Part shown: one piece after another, positions 51,094 through 58,885 of the stretch
Layout: each line of letters opens with the position of its first letter
Numbering within the stretch: position 1 is the stretch's first letter
The notes under the pieces: generated by a model
Database searches by the model: none
The model's input: only the letters and a program-made list of their open reading frames with translations
What the model was told of the DNA's origin: nothing
Made by a program: the position numbers and the translations under genes
Source of the DNA: Fibrobacteria bacterium
Lineage (GTDB): Bacteria; Fibrobacterota; Fibrobacteria; UBA11236
NCBI GenBank assembly: GCA_025360005.1
Contig: JANYDA010000001.1
Coordinates: 23,144 to 87,143, forward strand
DNA: 64,000 bases
Direction of reading: 5' to 3'

Positions 51094-51657
51094 ATGAGTC
51101 AACTCACAGAACCAAGCAAGGAATTGCTGAGCGAGTGCAAGACCGGGAATCCGGTGGCCTTCAAAGAAGTCTTCCATATGTACCGCAACTACGCCTACAA
51201 CCTCGTCTACAAGATCACCGGCCCGGAAGGCGAGCATGAGGATCTGGTCCAGGAAGCTTTCTTTCAGATGTACCTGTCGCTGAAATCCTTCCAGGGCAAT
51301 TCTTCCTTCAAAACCTGGTTCCACCGCATCATCATCAACACCTGCACGGCCCGCTGGAGGTTCCAGGAAGCCGGCAAACGCATTTCCTCCAAGAAGACCA
51401 CCAGCCTGGAAAGCATGGATTACGAGCTTCCCAGCCGCGACGAAGGCATCCATAAGGAATTGGAGCTCAAGAACCTGGTTGAATTGGCTCTGGCTCATCT
51501 CGATGAGAAGCTGCGCGTTCCCCTGGTCCTGAATATCTATAGCGATATGGATCTTTCCGAAATCTCCGTGGCCTTGGACATTCCCGAAGGGACGGTGAAG
51601 TCCCGCCTGTTCACCGCGCGCCAAAAAATCAAAGAATACCTGGATACCCTGGAATAA
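51094..51657 (+). CDS. ECF-type RNA polymerase sigma factor
   Basis: A 187-residue sigma-70 family protein with region 2 (VAFKEVFHMYRNYAYNLVYK then HEDLVQEAFFQMYLSLKSFQ and SSFKTWFHRIIINTCTARWR) and region 4 (LVELALAHLDEKLRVPLVLN, DMDLSEISVALDIPEGTVKS, RLFTARQKIKEYL). Region 3 is absent, as in the extracytoplasmic-function class. The stop overlaps the ATG of the FecR-domain gene (TAATG), so the two are translationally coupled as sigma and its membrane regulator. No clear ECF promoter is seen in the 136-base upstream gap, so autoregulation is unproven. Targets are unknown. Confidence 0.93.
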   Translation: MSQLTEPSKELLSECKTGNPVAFKEVFHMYRNYAYNLVYKITGPEGEHEDLVQEAFFQMYLSLKSFQGNSSFKTWFHRIIINTCTARWRFQEAGKRISSKKTTSLESMDYELPSRDEGIHKELELKNLVELALAHLDEKLRVPLVLNIYSDMDLSEISVALDIPEGTVKSRLFTARQKIKEYLDTLE

Positions 51658-53732
51658 TGAACGCCAAGCTTCCTCCCAACCTCAGCGGCGGCGGCGCCTC
51701 CGGACACGGCGGTCCGGAGCAGCGTATGCGCCTCTTCGAGAGCCTGCTGAAGCAGGACGTAGAAGTCCGTTGCGACTTCGCGAAGATGGAGAAGGTCCTG
51801 CTGGAACGCATCCAGAAGGCGGAGGCTTTCGGCCCCTTGTCCGTACTCAAGGAAGAACATACCGCACCCCCCGGTTTCTTCGATAAGATGGAAGGCGATC
51901 TGCTGGCTCGCATCCAAAATCATCGCGAATACGAGCAGCCGGTGAACGATATCCTGGCCGGGCCAGTGCAACCTTCCGGTATGGAATTGCACCGCATTGA
52001 GAGCCGGTTGGACGAGCGCATCCACAAAGCAGCCCAACTGGAGCCGTGGGAGCAATACCTCAAGGCCGAGATCCCGCTTACCCTGGGCCGGTGGGAAGCG
52101 ATCGAGAACAAGCTTTTCACGCGCATCGATCGGCATCGCAAATTGGAATTGGTTTCCCCGCCTTCCTTATGGATGGGCCTGGGGCTTTTCCTGAAGCGCC
52201 CGGTCGCCGCGGTAGCGGGCGGTTTGATCCTGGCCATCGCCGCCCTGGGAGGCGGATTGGCGTACCTGCAAAGGCCCGCCCCCGCCATCGAGACCCTGGT
52301 GTATCAGGCCCAGGGCTCCACCGTGAACGATGCGGATTCGCCGTTGTCGCAGGGCCGTCCCGGCCTGCAAGGCCGCAAGGACATCCGCTCCAAGGACGAC
52401 GGCGCAATGATCCTGGTGAACCAGCGCGGCTTCGTGGAAATGCACAATGGATCGCGTCTGGAAATCGAGCAGGCCGATCAGAAGAAGGTCCGCTATCGCG
52501 TGGGCTTCGCCGGCCACGGCAACACCGCGCGCGGCAACGTCACCTTCTTCGTGAACAAGCGCAAGGGCAATGAGAAGTACCAGGTGGCCACGCCGGATTA
52601 CCGCATCGAAGTGGTGGGAACCTATTTCCGCGTGCATCCGGACCTGGGCGGCCGCGTCTCCACCTCCGTCCTGGAAGGCAAGGTGAAGATCCATTCCGAC
52701 GCCTATGGCGACTTTGAAATCGCGGCGGGGCAAAGCTTGGTCTACGACGCCGTGTATGAAAAATACCGCGTCGAGGACGGGGGGGCCAGCGTGCGCCGGG
52801 AAGACATCGAAACGGTCCCCGGCGTGGACGAGCTGGATCATTACGGCGTGGTGACGATTACCTCGGACGCGGAAGGCGCGGACGTGCGCATCGACGACCG
52901 TTACAAGGGCGCTACCCCCTTGGTGGTGCTGCTGCCCCCGGGCCATCATGCCTTGCAGCTTTCCAAGGAAGGCCGCACCCAGGTTGACACGGGGCTAACC
53001 GTGGCCAACGGCAGCGCGCAGCGCCTTTCCCTGGCCCTGCCGGCCCTGAATGCCGCGCCGCCGCTGGCAGCGCGTCCCGCCAAACCCGAATCCGCCGGCC
53101 CCAAAGCGGCGCCCAAGGCCGTCGCCAAACCCGCCCCGGCCCCGATCGAAGTGTCGCGCGCGGAAGAAGCCGACCTGATCTTCCGCAAGGCGGATGACGT
53201 GCAGGCCAAGGACTGGCAATCCGCCGTTATGCTGTACCGCAAGGTGTTGGAAAACCCCGCTTCCAAACCCTTGCGCAAGGAAGCCGCTTTCTTCTCCATC
53301 GCGCGCTTGCGCGCCGAGCATGACAAGGAAAAGGGAACGGCCAAGGAGGATTTCCTCCGCTACCTGGCCTTGTATCCCGACGGCGCCTTCTCCGGAGAGT
53401 CCTGGCTGCGCCTTGCGGAACTCGAGGTGGGCCGCAACAACGATAAGGCCATCGAGTATTACCGGCGCGCCATCGAAAAGCTCCCGCGCCATCCGCACCT
53501 TTCGGAAATCCAGCATCATGTGGGCCTGCTTTACCTGCAAGACAAACGTTATGATGAAGCCGTGGCCATGTTCCACCAGAGCCTGCAGAACATCCTATAC
53601 GCCAATGAAACCGAAAAGCGCAAGATCTACCGGAGCCTCTACCGTGCCCTGGTCCTCAAAGGCGATCGCAAAAGCGCCGATTTGATCGATAAGGAATACC
53701 GCCTGCCCGAGGATAGCATCGGCGCGAAGTGA
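51657..53732 (+). CDS. FecR-domain membrane regulator with N-terminal four-fold repeat, PEGA and TPR domains (candidate anti-sigma)
   Basis: A 691-residue protein. Cytoplasmic residues 1-180 hold four copies of a 34-36 residue repeat with core [FLW]xx[MI]ExxLxxRIxx at 41-55, 75-89, 111-125 and 146-160. One transmembrane helix follows (183-205, PVAAVAGGLILAIAALGG). The periplasmic part contains a FecR domain (about 235-370, FVEMHNGSRLEI and VVGTYFRVHPDLGGRVSTSV), a PEGA repeat (about 399-445, VTITSDAEGADVRIDDRYKG), an Ala/Pro/Lys linker, and TPR-like helices (500-685, KAIEYYRRAIEKLPRHPHLS). No zinc-finger anti-sigma motif is visible. By coupling to the sigma gene and one-pass topology it likely holds the sigma factor and senses a periplasmic cue. 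The four-fold repeat is the probable sigma-binding part, by inference only. Confidence 0.85.
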   Translation: MNAKLPPNLSGGGASGHGGPEQRMRLFESLLKQDVEVRCDFAKMEKVLLERIQKAEAFGPLSVLKEEHTAPPGFFDKMEGDLLARIQNHREYEQPVNDILAGPVQPSGMELHRIESRLDERIHKAAQLEPWEQYLKAEIPLTLGRWEAIENKLFTRIDRHRKLELVSPPSLWMGLGLFLKRPVAAVAGGLILAIAALGGGLAYLQRPAPAIETLVYQAQGSTVNDADSPLSQGRPGLQGRKDIRSKDDGAMILVNQRGFVEMHNGSRLEIEQADQKKVRYRVGFAGHGNTARGNVTFFVNKRKGNEKYQVATPDYRIEVVGTYFRVHPDLGGRVSTSVLEGKVKIHSDAYGDFEIAAGQSLVYDAVYEKYRVEDGGASVRREDIETVPGVDELDHYGVVTITSDAEGADVRIDDRYKGATPLVVLLPPGHHALQLSKEGRTQVDTGLTVANGSAQRLSLALPALNAAPPLAARPAKPESAGPKAAPKAVAKPAPAPIEVSRAEEADLIFRKADDVQAKDWQSAVMLYRKVLENPASKPLRKEAAFFSIARLRAEHDKEKGTAKEDFLRYLALYPDGAFSGESWLRLAELEVGRNNDKAIEYYRRAIEKLPRHPHLSEIQHHVGLLYLQDKRYDEAVAMFHQSLQNILYANETEKRKIYRSLYRALVLKGDRKSADLIDKEYRLPEDSIGAK

Positions 53733-53899
53733 CCTTTCCCCTCGCCGGCAACCCGCCCGCCGCGGGAACAATCGGGCTCCCATAAGAAATTCCAAGCAAC
53801 CCGCCTAATGGCCGACATCCATAGGGCGGAGGCGATCCAGCCTTCGCCGGCTCCCGGGACCGCGCAAGCGGGCAACCGTACCCGGGATGGGAATTGCAT
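53733..53899. promoter_or_regulatory. Structured leader-like region before the EF-hand gene
   Basis: The 167-base gap has several adjoining stems: CCGCC-TA-ATGG with CCAT-AG-GGCGG (53801-53829), GGCGA/TCGCC (53831-53848), and CCCGGG at 53853-53858 that can pair with the same palindrome at 53881-53886, just before the start codon. The last could hide the ribosome-binding region (GGGATGGGA). It could be a regulated leader or merely GC-rich sequence. Confidence 0.3.
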
Positions 53900-54415
53900 A
53901 TGATCAATGGCGTACAAGCAGGCGGAAGCGGGCATACCCGGCCTACCGCGCAGGAAATCTTCAAGAAGCTCGACACGAACGGGGATGGAAGCATCGACAT
54001 CGATGAACTGTCCGCGGCCAAGGGCGGAAAAGCCGGCAAAGGCGAGGATGCCAAGACCCGGATGGCCAGGTTCGATACCAACGGGGACGGCAAAATCGAC
54101 GCCTCCGAGAACGAAGCCGCGATGGCCAGGATGGACGAGGAAATCAAGAACCGCGTCAAGGGCACGAAGCACAAAGGCTGCGATGGAGATGGCGGCGCGA
54201 ACGAACCGGGCGGATCCCAGGCCGCTGACCAGAATCAAACCTTGGCAAGCCTTTTGGATTTGCTCAAGCGGAAATCCGCCTCCGGCGACGGGTCCGATCA
54301 AAGCGACTCCTTGCTCTCCCAATTGCAAACCGCCATCCAGACGGGCACGCAATACACGGACTCGGGCGCGGAGAAGTGCTCCGTGCAACAAGGTCCGGTG
54401 AACCTCAAGGGATGA
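53900..54415 (+). CDS. EF-hand protein with two calcium-binding loops
   Basis: About 171 residues starting MINGVQAGGSGHTRPTAQEI. Two canonical EF-hand loops, DTNGDGSIDIDE (about 25-36) and DTNGDGKIDASE (about 60-71), carry all oxygen ligands at positions 1, 3, 5 and 12. The C-terminal half is low-complexity (Gly/Asp/Ser/Gln-rich: SASGDGSDQSDSLLSQLQTA). No signal peptide, so it is either cytoplasmic or exported by another route. Similar EF-hand proteins of this layout occur widely in bacteria, often without known function. An in-frame TTG at 53894 is possible. The last residues (EKCSVQQGPVNLKG) include a single Cys. Confidence 0.8.
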   Translation: MINGVQAGGSGHTRPTAQEIFKKLDTNGDGSIDIDELSAAKGGKAGKGEDAKTRMARFDTNGDGKIDASENEAAMARMDEEIKNRVKGTKHKGCDGDGGANEPGGSQAADQNQTLASLLDLLKRKSASGDGSDQSDSLLSQLQTAIQTGTQYTDSGAEKCSVQQGPVNLKG

Positions 54416-54427
54416 AGGAACCTTCCG

Positions 54428-54485
54428 GGACCCGGTTGGGAATATCGGGTCCTTCCCTATGCTCCGCCGGATCGGGCCAATCCGG
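54428..54485 (+). terminator. Tandem hairpins after the EF-hand gene
   Basis: GGACCCG (54428-54434) pairs with CGGGTCC (54446-54452) across an 11-base loop, followed by TTCCC. A second stem CCGGAT/ATCCGG (54467-54472 with 54480-54485) has a 7-base loop. T content is low, so termination would be weak. Confidence 0.4.
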
Positions 54486-54511
54486 GTTGAAGCCGGGAAA
54501 ATCCGCGGCAG

Positions 54512-54808
54512 TTAGGCCATTCCCTTGTAAGCCTTCTCGCGCAAACTCGTTTCCACGATCCCCCTCAGGATGCGGATACTTTCCTCCAGATGTCCTACCC
54601 GTCGTTCCAGCACAGCCACATCCGGGGTAACCTCGCGGTTTCCCCGGGGCTCGGCCTCCTGCCCGGCGGCCTTGATCCATTTGCTCAGCATCCCGGGGGA
54701 AATCCCCAACGCCTTGGCGGCATGCGTCAGGGAGCCGCCTCCGCTTGACACCAGGCCCACCGCATGGGCCTTGAAATCCTTACTGTACCGGATCCGGGAC
54801 TTGGCCAT
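54512..54808 (-). CDS. Orphan IS3-family OrfA-like HTH protein
   Basis: A 98-residue protein starting AKSRIRYSKDFKAHAVGLVS. It has the HTH_Tnp_1 pattern of IS3/IS911 OrfA: a first helix-turn-helix (GGGSLTHAAKALGISPGMLS, KWIKAA) and a C-terminal leucine-zipper-like helix (VAVLERRVGHLEESIRILRG). The normal partner OrfB, with its DDE integrase domain, is absent on either side, and no terminal inverted repeats or target duplications are visible. It is either a remnant of an insertion sequence or a domesticated DNA-binding protein. The open frame extends 54 codons upstream, but the ATG at 54808 begins at the conserved helix. Confidence 0.7.
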   Translation of the reverse strand: MAKSRIRYSKDFKAHAVGLVSSGGGSLTHAAKALGISPGMLSKWIKAAGQEAEPRGNREVTPDVAVLERRVGHLEESIRILRGIVETSLREKAYKGMA

Positions 54809-55019
54809 CGAAAATGCCTCCACTGCCGCGCCAAACGCGCGGGCCAACGGGATTGGACAGATGGGAGGCGGGACCGGTTCTGGGAAAAACCCGCCGGTCG
54901 ACCGCCGGAACCGTGGCACCCTGGGAGCTATGCTTAGGGGGATTGGCAGCCGGCGCGGGCGGGAATACATTATGATCCAAGCCTGTTAAAGTTCAGGGGA
55001 AAGCTAAAGGAATCCTTCG
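54809..55019. other. Gap between the orphan HTH gene and the hydrolase gene
   Basis: About 210 bases of divergent intergenic sequence. No coding frame that I would accept. The hydrolase gene has GGGAAAGC about 18 bases before its ATG, with AAGGAATC nearer; no other sites are seen. Confidence 0.3.
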
Positions 55020-55559
55020 ATGCAATATTTCATTCTGCCGGGCTATGGCAATTCCGGTCCCGGCCACTGGCAATCCCTTTGGGAGAAGGCCGATCCCCGG
55101 TTCCGGCGCATCGATCTGGGGGATTGGGAAGCGCCGCGGCGCGAAACCTGGATTGCCAGGCTTGAGGCCCAGGTGGCGAAAACCGGATCCCCGATCGTCC
55201 TGATCGCGCATAGCCTGGCTTGCCTGCTGGTGGCCGCGTGGGCCAGGGAGGTATCGCCCGCCTCCGTGAGGAAAATCAAAGCTGCCTTGCTGGTGGCTCC
55301 GGTGGATCCGGACGGTCCCGCTTTTCCCGCATCTGCCGTAGGATTCTCCCCAGTGCCCGTCTCCCCTTTGCCTTTTCCGGGTTTGCTGGTGGCAAGCGGG
55401 GATGATCCCTATTCGGATCCGGAAGGCTCCCGTCGTTACGCGCGGGGCTGGGGCACCGCTTTCGTGGACATCGGGAAGCGAGGCCATATCAATTCCGACA
55501 GCGGTCTGGGCGATTGGCCGCAGGGCCGTGACTTATTGGCTTCGCTCCTCAATGGTTGA
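55020..55559 (+). CDS. RBBP9/YdeN-family alpha/beta hydrolase
   Basis: A 179-residue protein, the typical length for this family of small serine hydrolases. It opens QYFILPGYGNSGPGHWQSLW, the family signature with the oxyanion Gly block, has WEAPRRETWIARLE, a nucleophile elbow AHSLAC (Ser about 65), an acid in LLVASGDDPYSDPEGS (Asp) and the final His in GKRGHINSDSG. All three triad residues are present. These enzymes have esterase activity on small acyl substrates with unknown physiological roles. It lies 15 bases before the MFS gene. Confidence 0.85.
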   Translation: MQYFILPGYGNSGPGHWQSLWEKADPRFRRIDLGDWEAPRRETWIARLEAQVAKTGSPIVLIAHSLACLLVAAWAREVSPASVRKIKAALLVAPVDPDGPAFPASAVGFSPVPVSPLPFPGLLVASGDDPYSDPEGSRRYARGWGTAFVDIGKRGHINSDSGLGDWPQGRDLLASLLNG

Positions 55560-55574
55560 ACACGGCACCGGCGC

Positions 55575-56804
55575 ATGAGCGCGACTGCGGCCCCGTTGCC
55601 GGTTTACCGGGATGCGAATTTCCTGTGCCTGGCGCTTTCCCGGTTCCTTTCCGCCACCGCTATCCTGATGCAAAGCGTGGCCATCGGATGGCAGATATAT
55701 GCGCAGACGGGAAAGGTATCCTACCTGGGTTATGTCGGATTGGCCCAGTTCCTGCCATTCTTCCTGTTCATCCTTTGGTCCGGGCAGGTTGCGGACAGGC
55801 AGGATCGCCGGAAAATCCTCATCGGCTGCAATATCGCTTATCTGATCGGCTCCTTAAGCTTGTTCGCCTACTCGCTATCCGGCGGCCGCTCGGTGGGGCC
55901 CATCTTCGCCGTCCTGGTCCTGCTGGGGACATCGCGCGCATTCGCCATGCCGGCCAGCCAGGCTTTGCTGCGCAACGTGGTGGACGCCTCGCAATTGGAT
56001 CGGGCCTTGCCTATCTACACGGGCCTCTTCCATGTGGCCGTGGTGGCCGGACCGCTGCTGGGAGGATTCCTGTACCTGGCGGGCGCGCCCGTCACCCATC
56101 TCACCGTTACCCTATGCCTGTTGTCGGCCACAGTGATGCTCTCTTTCGTCAAGACGCGGCAGGTGCGGGAACCGCGCATGCCGGTCACATGGCGGAACAC
56201 CCTGGAGGGCTTCCGGTTCGTGGGAGCCAAACCCATGTTGCTGGGGGCCATTTCCCTGGATCTGTTCGCCGTGCTCCTGGGAGGCGCCACCGCCATGCTG
56301 CCGGCCGTGGCCAGGGACATCCTGCACGCCGGGCCCTTCGCCATGGGCATGCTGCGGGCCGCGCCCGCCGTGGGGTCCACGCTCGCCTCCCTGTACCTGG
56401 CGCGTTACCCCCTGCGCCGCCACATCGGCCGCTGGCTATTCGGCGGAGCGGCCTTGTTCGGGATGGCCACCATCGCCTTCGGCCTGTCCAGATCCATCTG
56501 GCTTTCGCTGGGCTGCCTGGTGCTGCTGGGCCTGGGGGACATGCTGGGCGTTTACGTGCGCCAATACCTGATCCAGAGCGGCACGCCCGATTCCGTGCGC
56601 GGACGCGTAAGCGCGGTAAGCGCCGTGTGCATCGGCGCGTCCAATGAATTGGGGGAATTCGAATCCGGCGTGACGGCGGGCTGGCTGGGAGTATCCCGAT
56701 CCATCGTAGTGGGCGGGGTCGCCACCCTGATCGTCATCTCCGCATGGATGGCCCGCTTCCCCATCCTCAGGAACATGGACCGCTTCCCGGCTCCGGAGAA
56801 ATGA
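55575..56804 (+). CDS. Major facilitator superfamily transporter (EntS/MFS_3-like)
   Basis: A 409-residue membrane protein with about twelve predicted helices. It starts in the MFS_3 manner (FLCLALSRFLSATAILMQSV then AIGWQIYAQTG), contains the loop motif GQVADRQDRRKILIGCNI between helices 2 and 3, and a second copy-like loop later (RGRVSAVSAVCIGASNELGE). This group includes enterobactin and other exporters. Substrate unknown. It is 15 bases after the hydrolase gene and likely co-transcribed. Confidence 0.85.
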   Translation: MSATAAPLPVYRDANFLCLALSRFLSATAILMQSVAIGWQIYAQTGKVSYLGYVGLAQFLPFFLFILWSGQVADRQDRRKILIGCNIAYLIGSLSLFAYSLSGGRSVGPIFAVLVLLGTSRAFAMPASQALLRNVVDASQLDRALPIYTGLFHVAVVAGPLLGGFLYLAGAPVTHLTVTLCLLSATVMLSFVKTRQVREPRMPVTWRNTLEGFRFVGAKPMLLGAISLDLFAVLLGGATAMLPAVARDILHAGPFAMGMLRAAPAVGSTLASLYLARYPLRRHIGRWLFGGAALFGMATIAFGLSRSIWLSLGCLVLLGLGDMLGVYVRQYLIQSGTPDSVRGRVSAVSAVCIGASNELGEFESGVTAGWLGVSRSIVVGGVATLIVISAWMARFPILRNMDRFPAPEK

Positions 56805-56865
56805 TCGGGTCCATATCTGGCAGGTTACCATACCCTGTATGTTACCGTATCGGAAACGTTATCCT

Positions 56866-56881
56866 GAAGGAAAAAACCTTC
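56866..56881. terminator. Small hairpin between convergent genes
   Basis: GAAGG and CCTTC form a 5-bp stem with an AAAAAA loop (TTTTTT on minus). Further upstream, an imperfect stem GGTTACCATAC/GTATGTTACC spans 56823-56846. These sit between the MFS gene and the RNase H gene; termination strength is doubtful. Confidence 0.3.
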
Positions 56882-56903
56882 CGCTCCCGAAGTATGGCGC
56901 GGG

Positions 56904-57539
56904 TTACCCTTGGGCGACGTAGGCGGCGATGGCATCGCCCGCCAGTTTGTCCACCATGTCGTTGTACAGGTCCCCGGAATGGCCCGCCACCTTATGGAAG
57001 CGGACGCCGGACTTGATGTCCTGGATGCGCTCCACATAGCCTTGGGAAACTTCCGCCTTCACTTTCCAGGCGCCCGTGGCCCACATGGAAATGCCGGAAT
57101 AATCATGATGGATCACGGCCCGATAGCCCTGCCCATGCGCCCATTCCATGGCCCGCGCCGCGGCCTCCAGCTCCCCGTCGATATTGCGGGATAAGGCATC
57201 CTTCTGGGTGACGCCGGAATCCTGGCCGATAACCTTCCCGTCGCGTACCGCCAGCCAGGCCCATCCGGCCCGTTTGCACTTGCCATGGATATAGGATCCG
57301 TCCACGTAAACCAATACCGTACCTGCCGGATAACCCGCCTCCGCCTTCTCCTCCACAGATAGGGAGGCTTCCCCGGGAGTGGTCAATGCGATCCAGGTCT
57401 GCGCTTCCTCCCGGGTGGCAAAGCCCTTGAACTGGACGTTGGGCACTCCCCGCGTCGCCCGCAGGCAGTCCGCCCAATTGGAGTAGATGCGATGGGCTTT
57501 GTCTTGGAAAACAGCCGCATAAAAATTTTTCTTCGCCAA
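56904..57539 (-). CDS. rnhA: RNase H with N-terminal viroplasmin-like domain
   Basis: A 211-residue protein. The N-terminal domain (KNFYAAVFQDKAHRIYSNWA then GVPNVQFKGFATREEAQTW) is the caulimovirus viroplasmin/RNase H1 hybrid-binding domain. The catalytic RNase H domain has its four acidic residues: Asp in VYVDGSYIHG, Glu in IDGELEAAARAMEWA, Asp in IHHDYSGIS, and the last Asp in GHSGDLYNDMVDKLAGD. It degrades RNA in RNA-DNA hybrids. The arrangement is like eukaryotic RNase H1 and many Firmicutes/Bacteroidota enzymes. It converges on the MFS gene. Confidence 0.92.
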   Translation of the reverse strand: MAKKNFYAAVFQDKAHRIYSNWADCLRATRGVPNVQFKGFATREEAQTWIALTTPGEASLSVEEKAEAGYPAGTVLVYVDGSYIHGKCKRAGWAWLAVRDGKVIGQDSGVTQKDALSRNIDGELEAAARAMEWAHGQGYRAVIHHDYSGISMWATGAWKVKAEVSQGYVERIQDIKSGVRFHKVAGHSGDLYNDMVDKLAGDAIAAYVAQG

Positions 57540-57637
57540 CCCCGCTCCTTTGGCCCGTCCCCGGAGGGCTGCGCCCGTCCGGGTATCCGACCTGAGGTTA
57601 TTTATTGCCGCCCTCGTATCGGCCCATAGATCCCCGG

Positions 57638-57669
57638 AAAAAACCCAGCAAGGTACCTTAATCGCTTGC
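57638..57669 (-). terminator. Possible terminator of the TonB operon
   Basis: On the minus strand GCAAG and CTTGC form a 5-bp stem around a 12-base loop that holds AAGGTACC, then TGGG and six T (57643-57638). It lies about 90-115 bases past the tonB stop. The stem is short, so confidence is limited. Confidence 0.35.
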
Positions 57670-57755
57670 GGCGGGCAAGAGGAACGGGACCGGGCCGCCG
57701 GCCGCTTTGCGCGGGGAGATCCGCGATCACCCGGCGTCTTTCCGAGGAGGCTATT

Positions 57756-58475
57756 TCACAGGACGAATTCGTAAGGCACCACGAACTTGACCGGTATCGG
57801 CCGGCCCTTTTCCACATAGGGTTTATAACGGGTTATCCTCGCCGCTTCCAGGGCCGCGCTATCGAAATCCTTCCCGCCCGATTTTTGGATGCGCGCGTCC
57901 ATCACCTTGCCTTGCGCATCGATCGTCACCATCACCAGTACCCTGGAGGTTACCCCCTGTTCCTCGGCCCATTCCGGGTATTTCGGCAGGATTTTTTCCA
58001 ACGGCACGGCCTCCTGGTCCAGCAGCATCGGCTCCGGCGGGGGCGGGGGCGGCGCGGGTTTAACCACCGTATCGGCCTTTTGCATCAGCGTATTTCCGGT
58101 CGCCACGGCCATGTCCCCGTTGCCTTCCGTGGCTTCCTTTTCCAGGCCGAATTGCGGCGGCGGCGGTTGGTTCAGCGGAGGCGGGACTGCCTTCTCGCGC
58201 GGCGCCGGAGGGATAGGCTTGGGAGGATCCTTGATTTCCTTGGGCGGGGGCGGCGCCTCCACGATGACTTGCAGCCCTTCTTCGTCCGGGAGAAGCCGGC
58301 CGGAAATCCTGCCGCCCGCCAGGAAGATCCCCGCCGCCGCGCCCAAAGCGCCCAGGGCGAGCAGGAGATCGCGCCCGCCCGGAGACGGATGCGGGGGAAG
58401 ATGGAGACGGAAATCCTCGGGTTCGGGGCCCTGGGGGGGACGCCGCGCGCGCCTGCGGGGGGCGGGAGCAATCAT
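57756..58475 (-). CDS. tonB: TonB energy-transducing protein
   Basis: A 239-residue protein. N-terminal basic tail, one transmembrane helix (DLLLALGALGAAAGIFLAG), a Pro/Lys/Glu-rich spacer (APPPPKEIKDPPKPIPPAPR; PPPPEPMLLDQE) that spans the periplasm, and the C-terminal TonB domain (PEWAEEQGVTSRVLVMVTID then KVMDARIQKSGGKDFDSAAL and YKPYVEKGRPIPVKFVVPYE). It couples the proton-driven ExbBD motor to the receptor encoded upstream. Its ATG overlaps the exbD stop by four bases. Confidence 0.93.
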   Translation of the reverse strand: MIAPAPRRRARRPPQGPEPEDFRLHLPPHPSPGGRDLLLALGALGAAAGIFLAGGRISGRLLPDEEGLQVIVEAPPPPKEIKDPPKPIPPAPREKAVPPPLNQPPPPQFGLEKEATEGNGDMAVATGNTLMQKADTVVKPAPPPPPPEPMLLDQEAVPLEKILPKYPEWAEEQGVTSRVLVMVTIDAQGKVMDARIQKSGGKDFDSAALEAARITRYKPYVEKGRPIPVKFVVPYEFVL

Positions 58476-58885
58476 GGGGCTTGGCGGACGACTTTGAGGG
58501 CGTATTTGCTGATTCCGGAACCGCGCACCAGGTCGATGGCCTTGATCACTATCCGGTAGGGCAGCTCCTGATCGGCCGCGATGAGGACCTGGTAGTCGGG
58601 GTTGGCGGCGGCCTCCTTGTGTAACGCGTCGGTTACCGAGGCGGAATCCGAAGGCTGCCCGTCGAGGAACATCATGCCAGCCTGATCCAGGACCAGCCCG
58701 GAAGCCTTGGGCGCGGGATCCCCGGCGTGCGCGGCCTTGGGAAGATTAACCTTAATCTCGCGTTGATCGACCACGGCGCTGGTGATCATGAAGATGATGA
58801 GCAGCACCAGGAAGATGTCCACCAAGGGGGTGATGTTGATGGAAGCGATGATCCCCTCTTCCTCATCCAGCATATCCGCCGCCAT
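58472..58885 (-). CDS. exbD: ExbD/TolR-family protein
   Basis: A 137-residue protein starting AADMLDEEEGIIASINITPL, with the ExbD transmembrane helix containing the conserved Asp (NITPLVDIFLVLLIIFMIT) that carries protons with ExbB. The periplasmic part (IKVNLPKAAHAGDPAPKASG, VLIAADQELPYRIVIKAID) is typical in length. It touches the exbB stop at 58885 and overlaps tonB. Confidence 0.93.
   Translation of the reverse strand: MAADMLDEEEGIIASINITPLVDIFLVLLIIFMITSAVVDQREIKVNLPKAAHAGDPAPKASGLVLDQAGMMFLDGQPSDSASVTDALHKEAAANPDYQVLIAADQELPYRIVIKAIDLVRGSGISKYALKVVRQAP

Noticed and set aside
54416..55019. A complete insertion sequence around the OrfA-like gene
   Set aside because: No OrfB, no matching terminal inverted repeats and no target duplication seen in the flanks.
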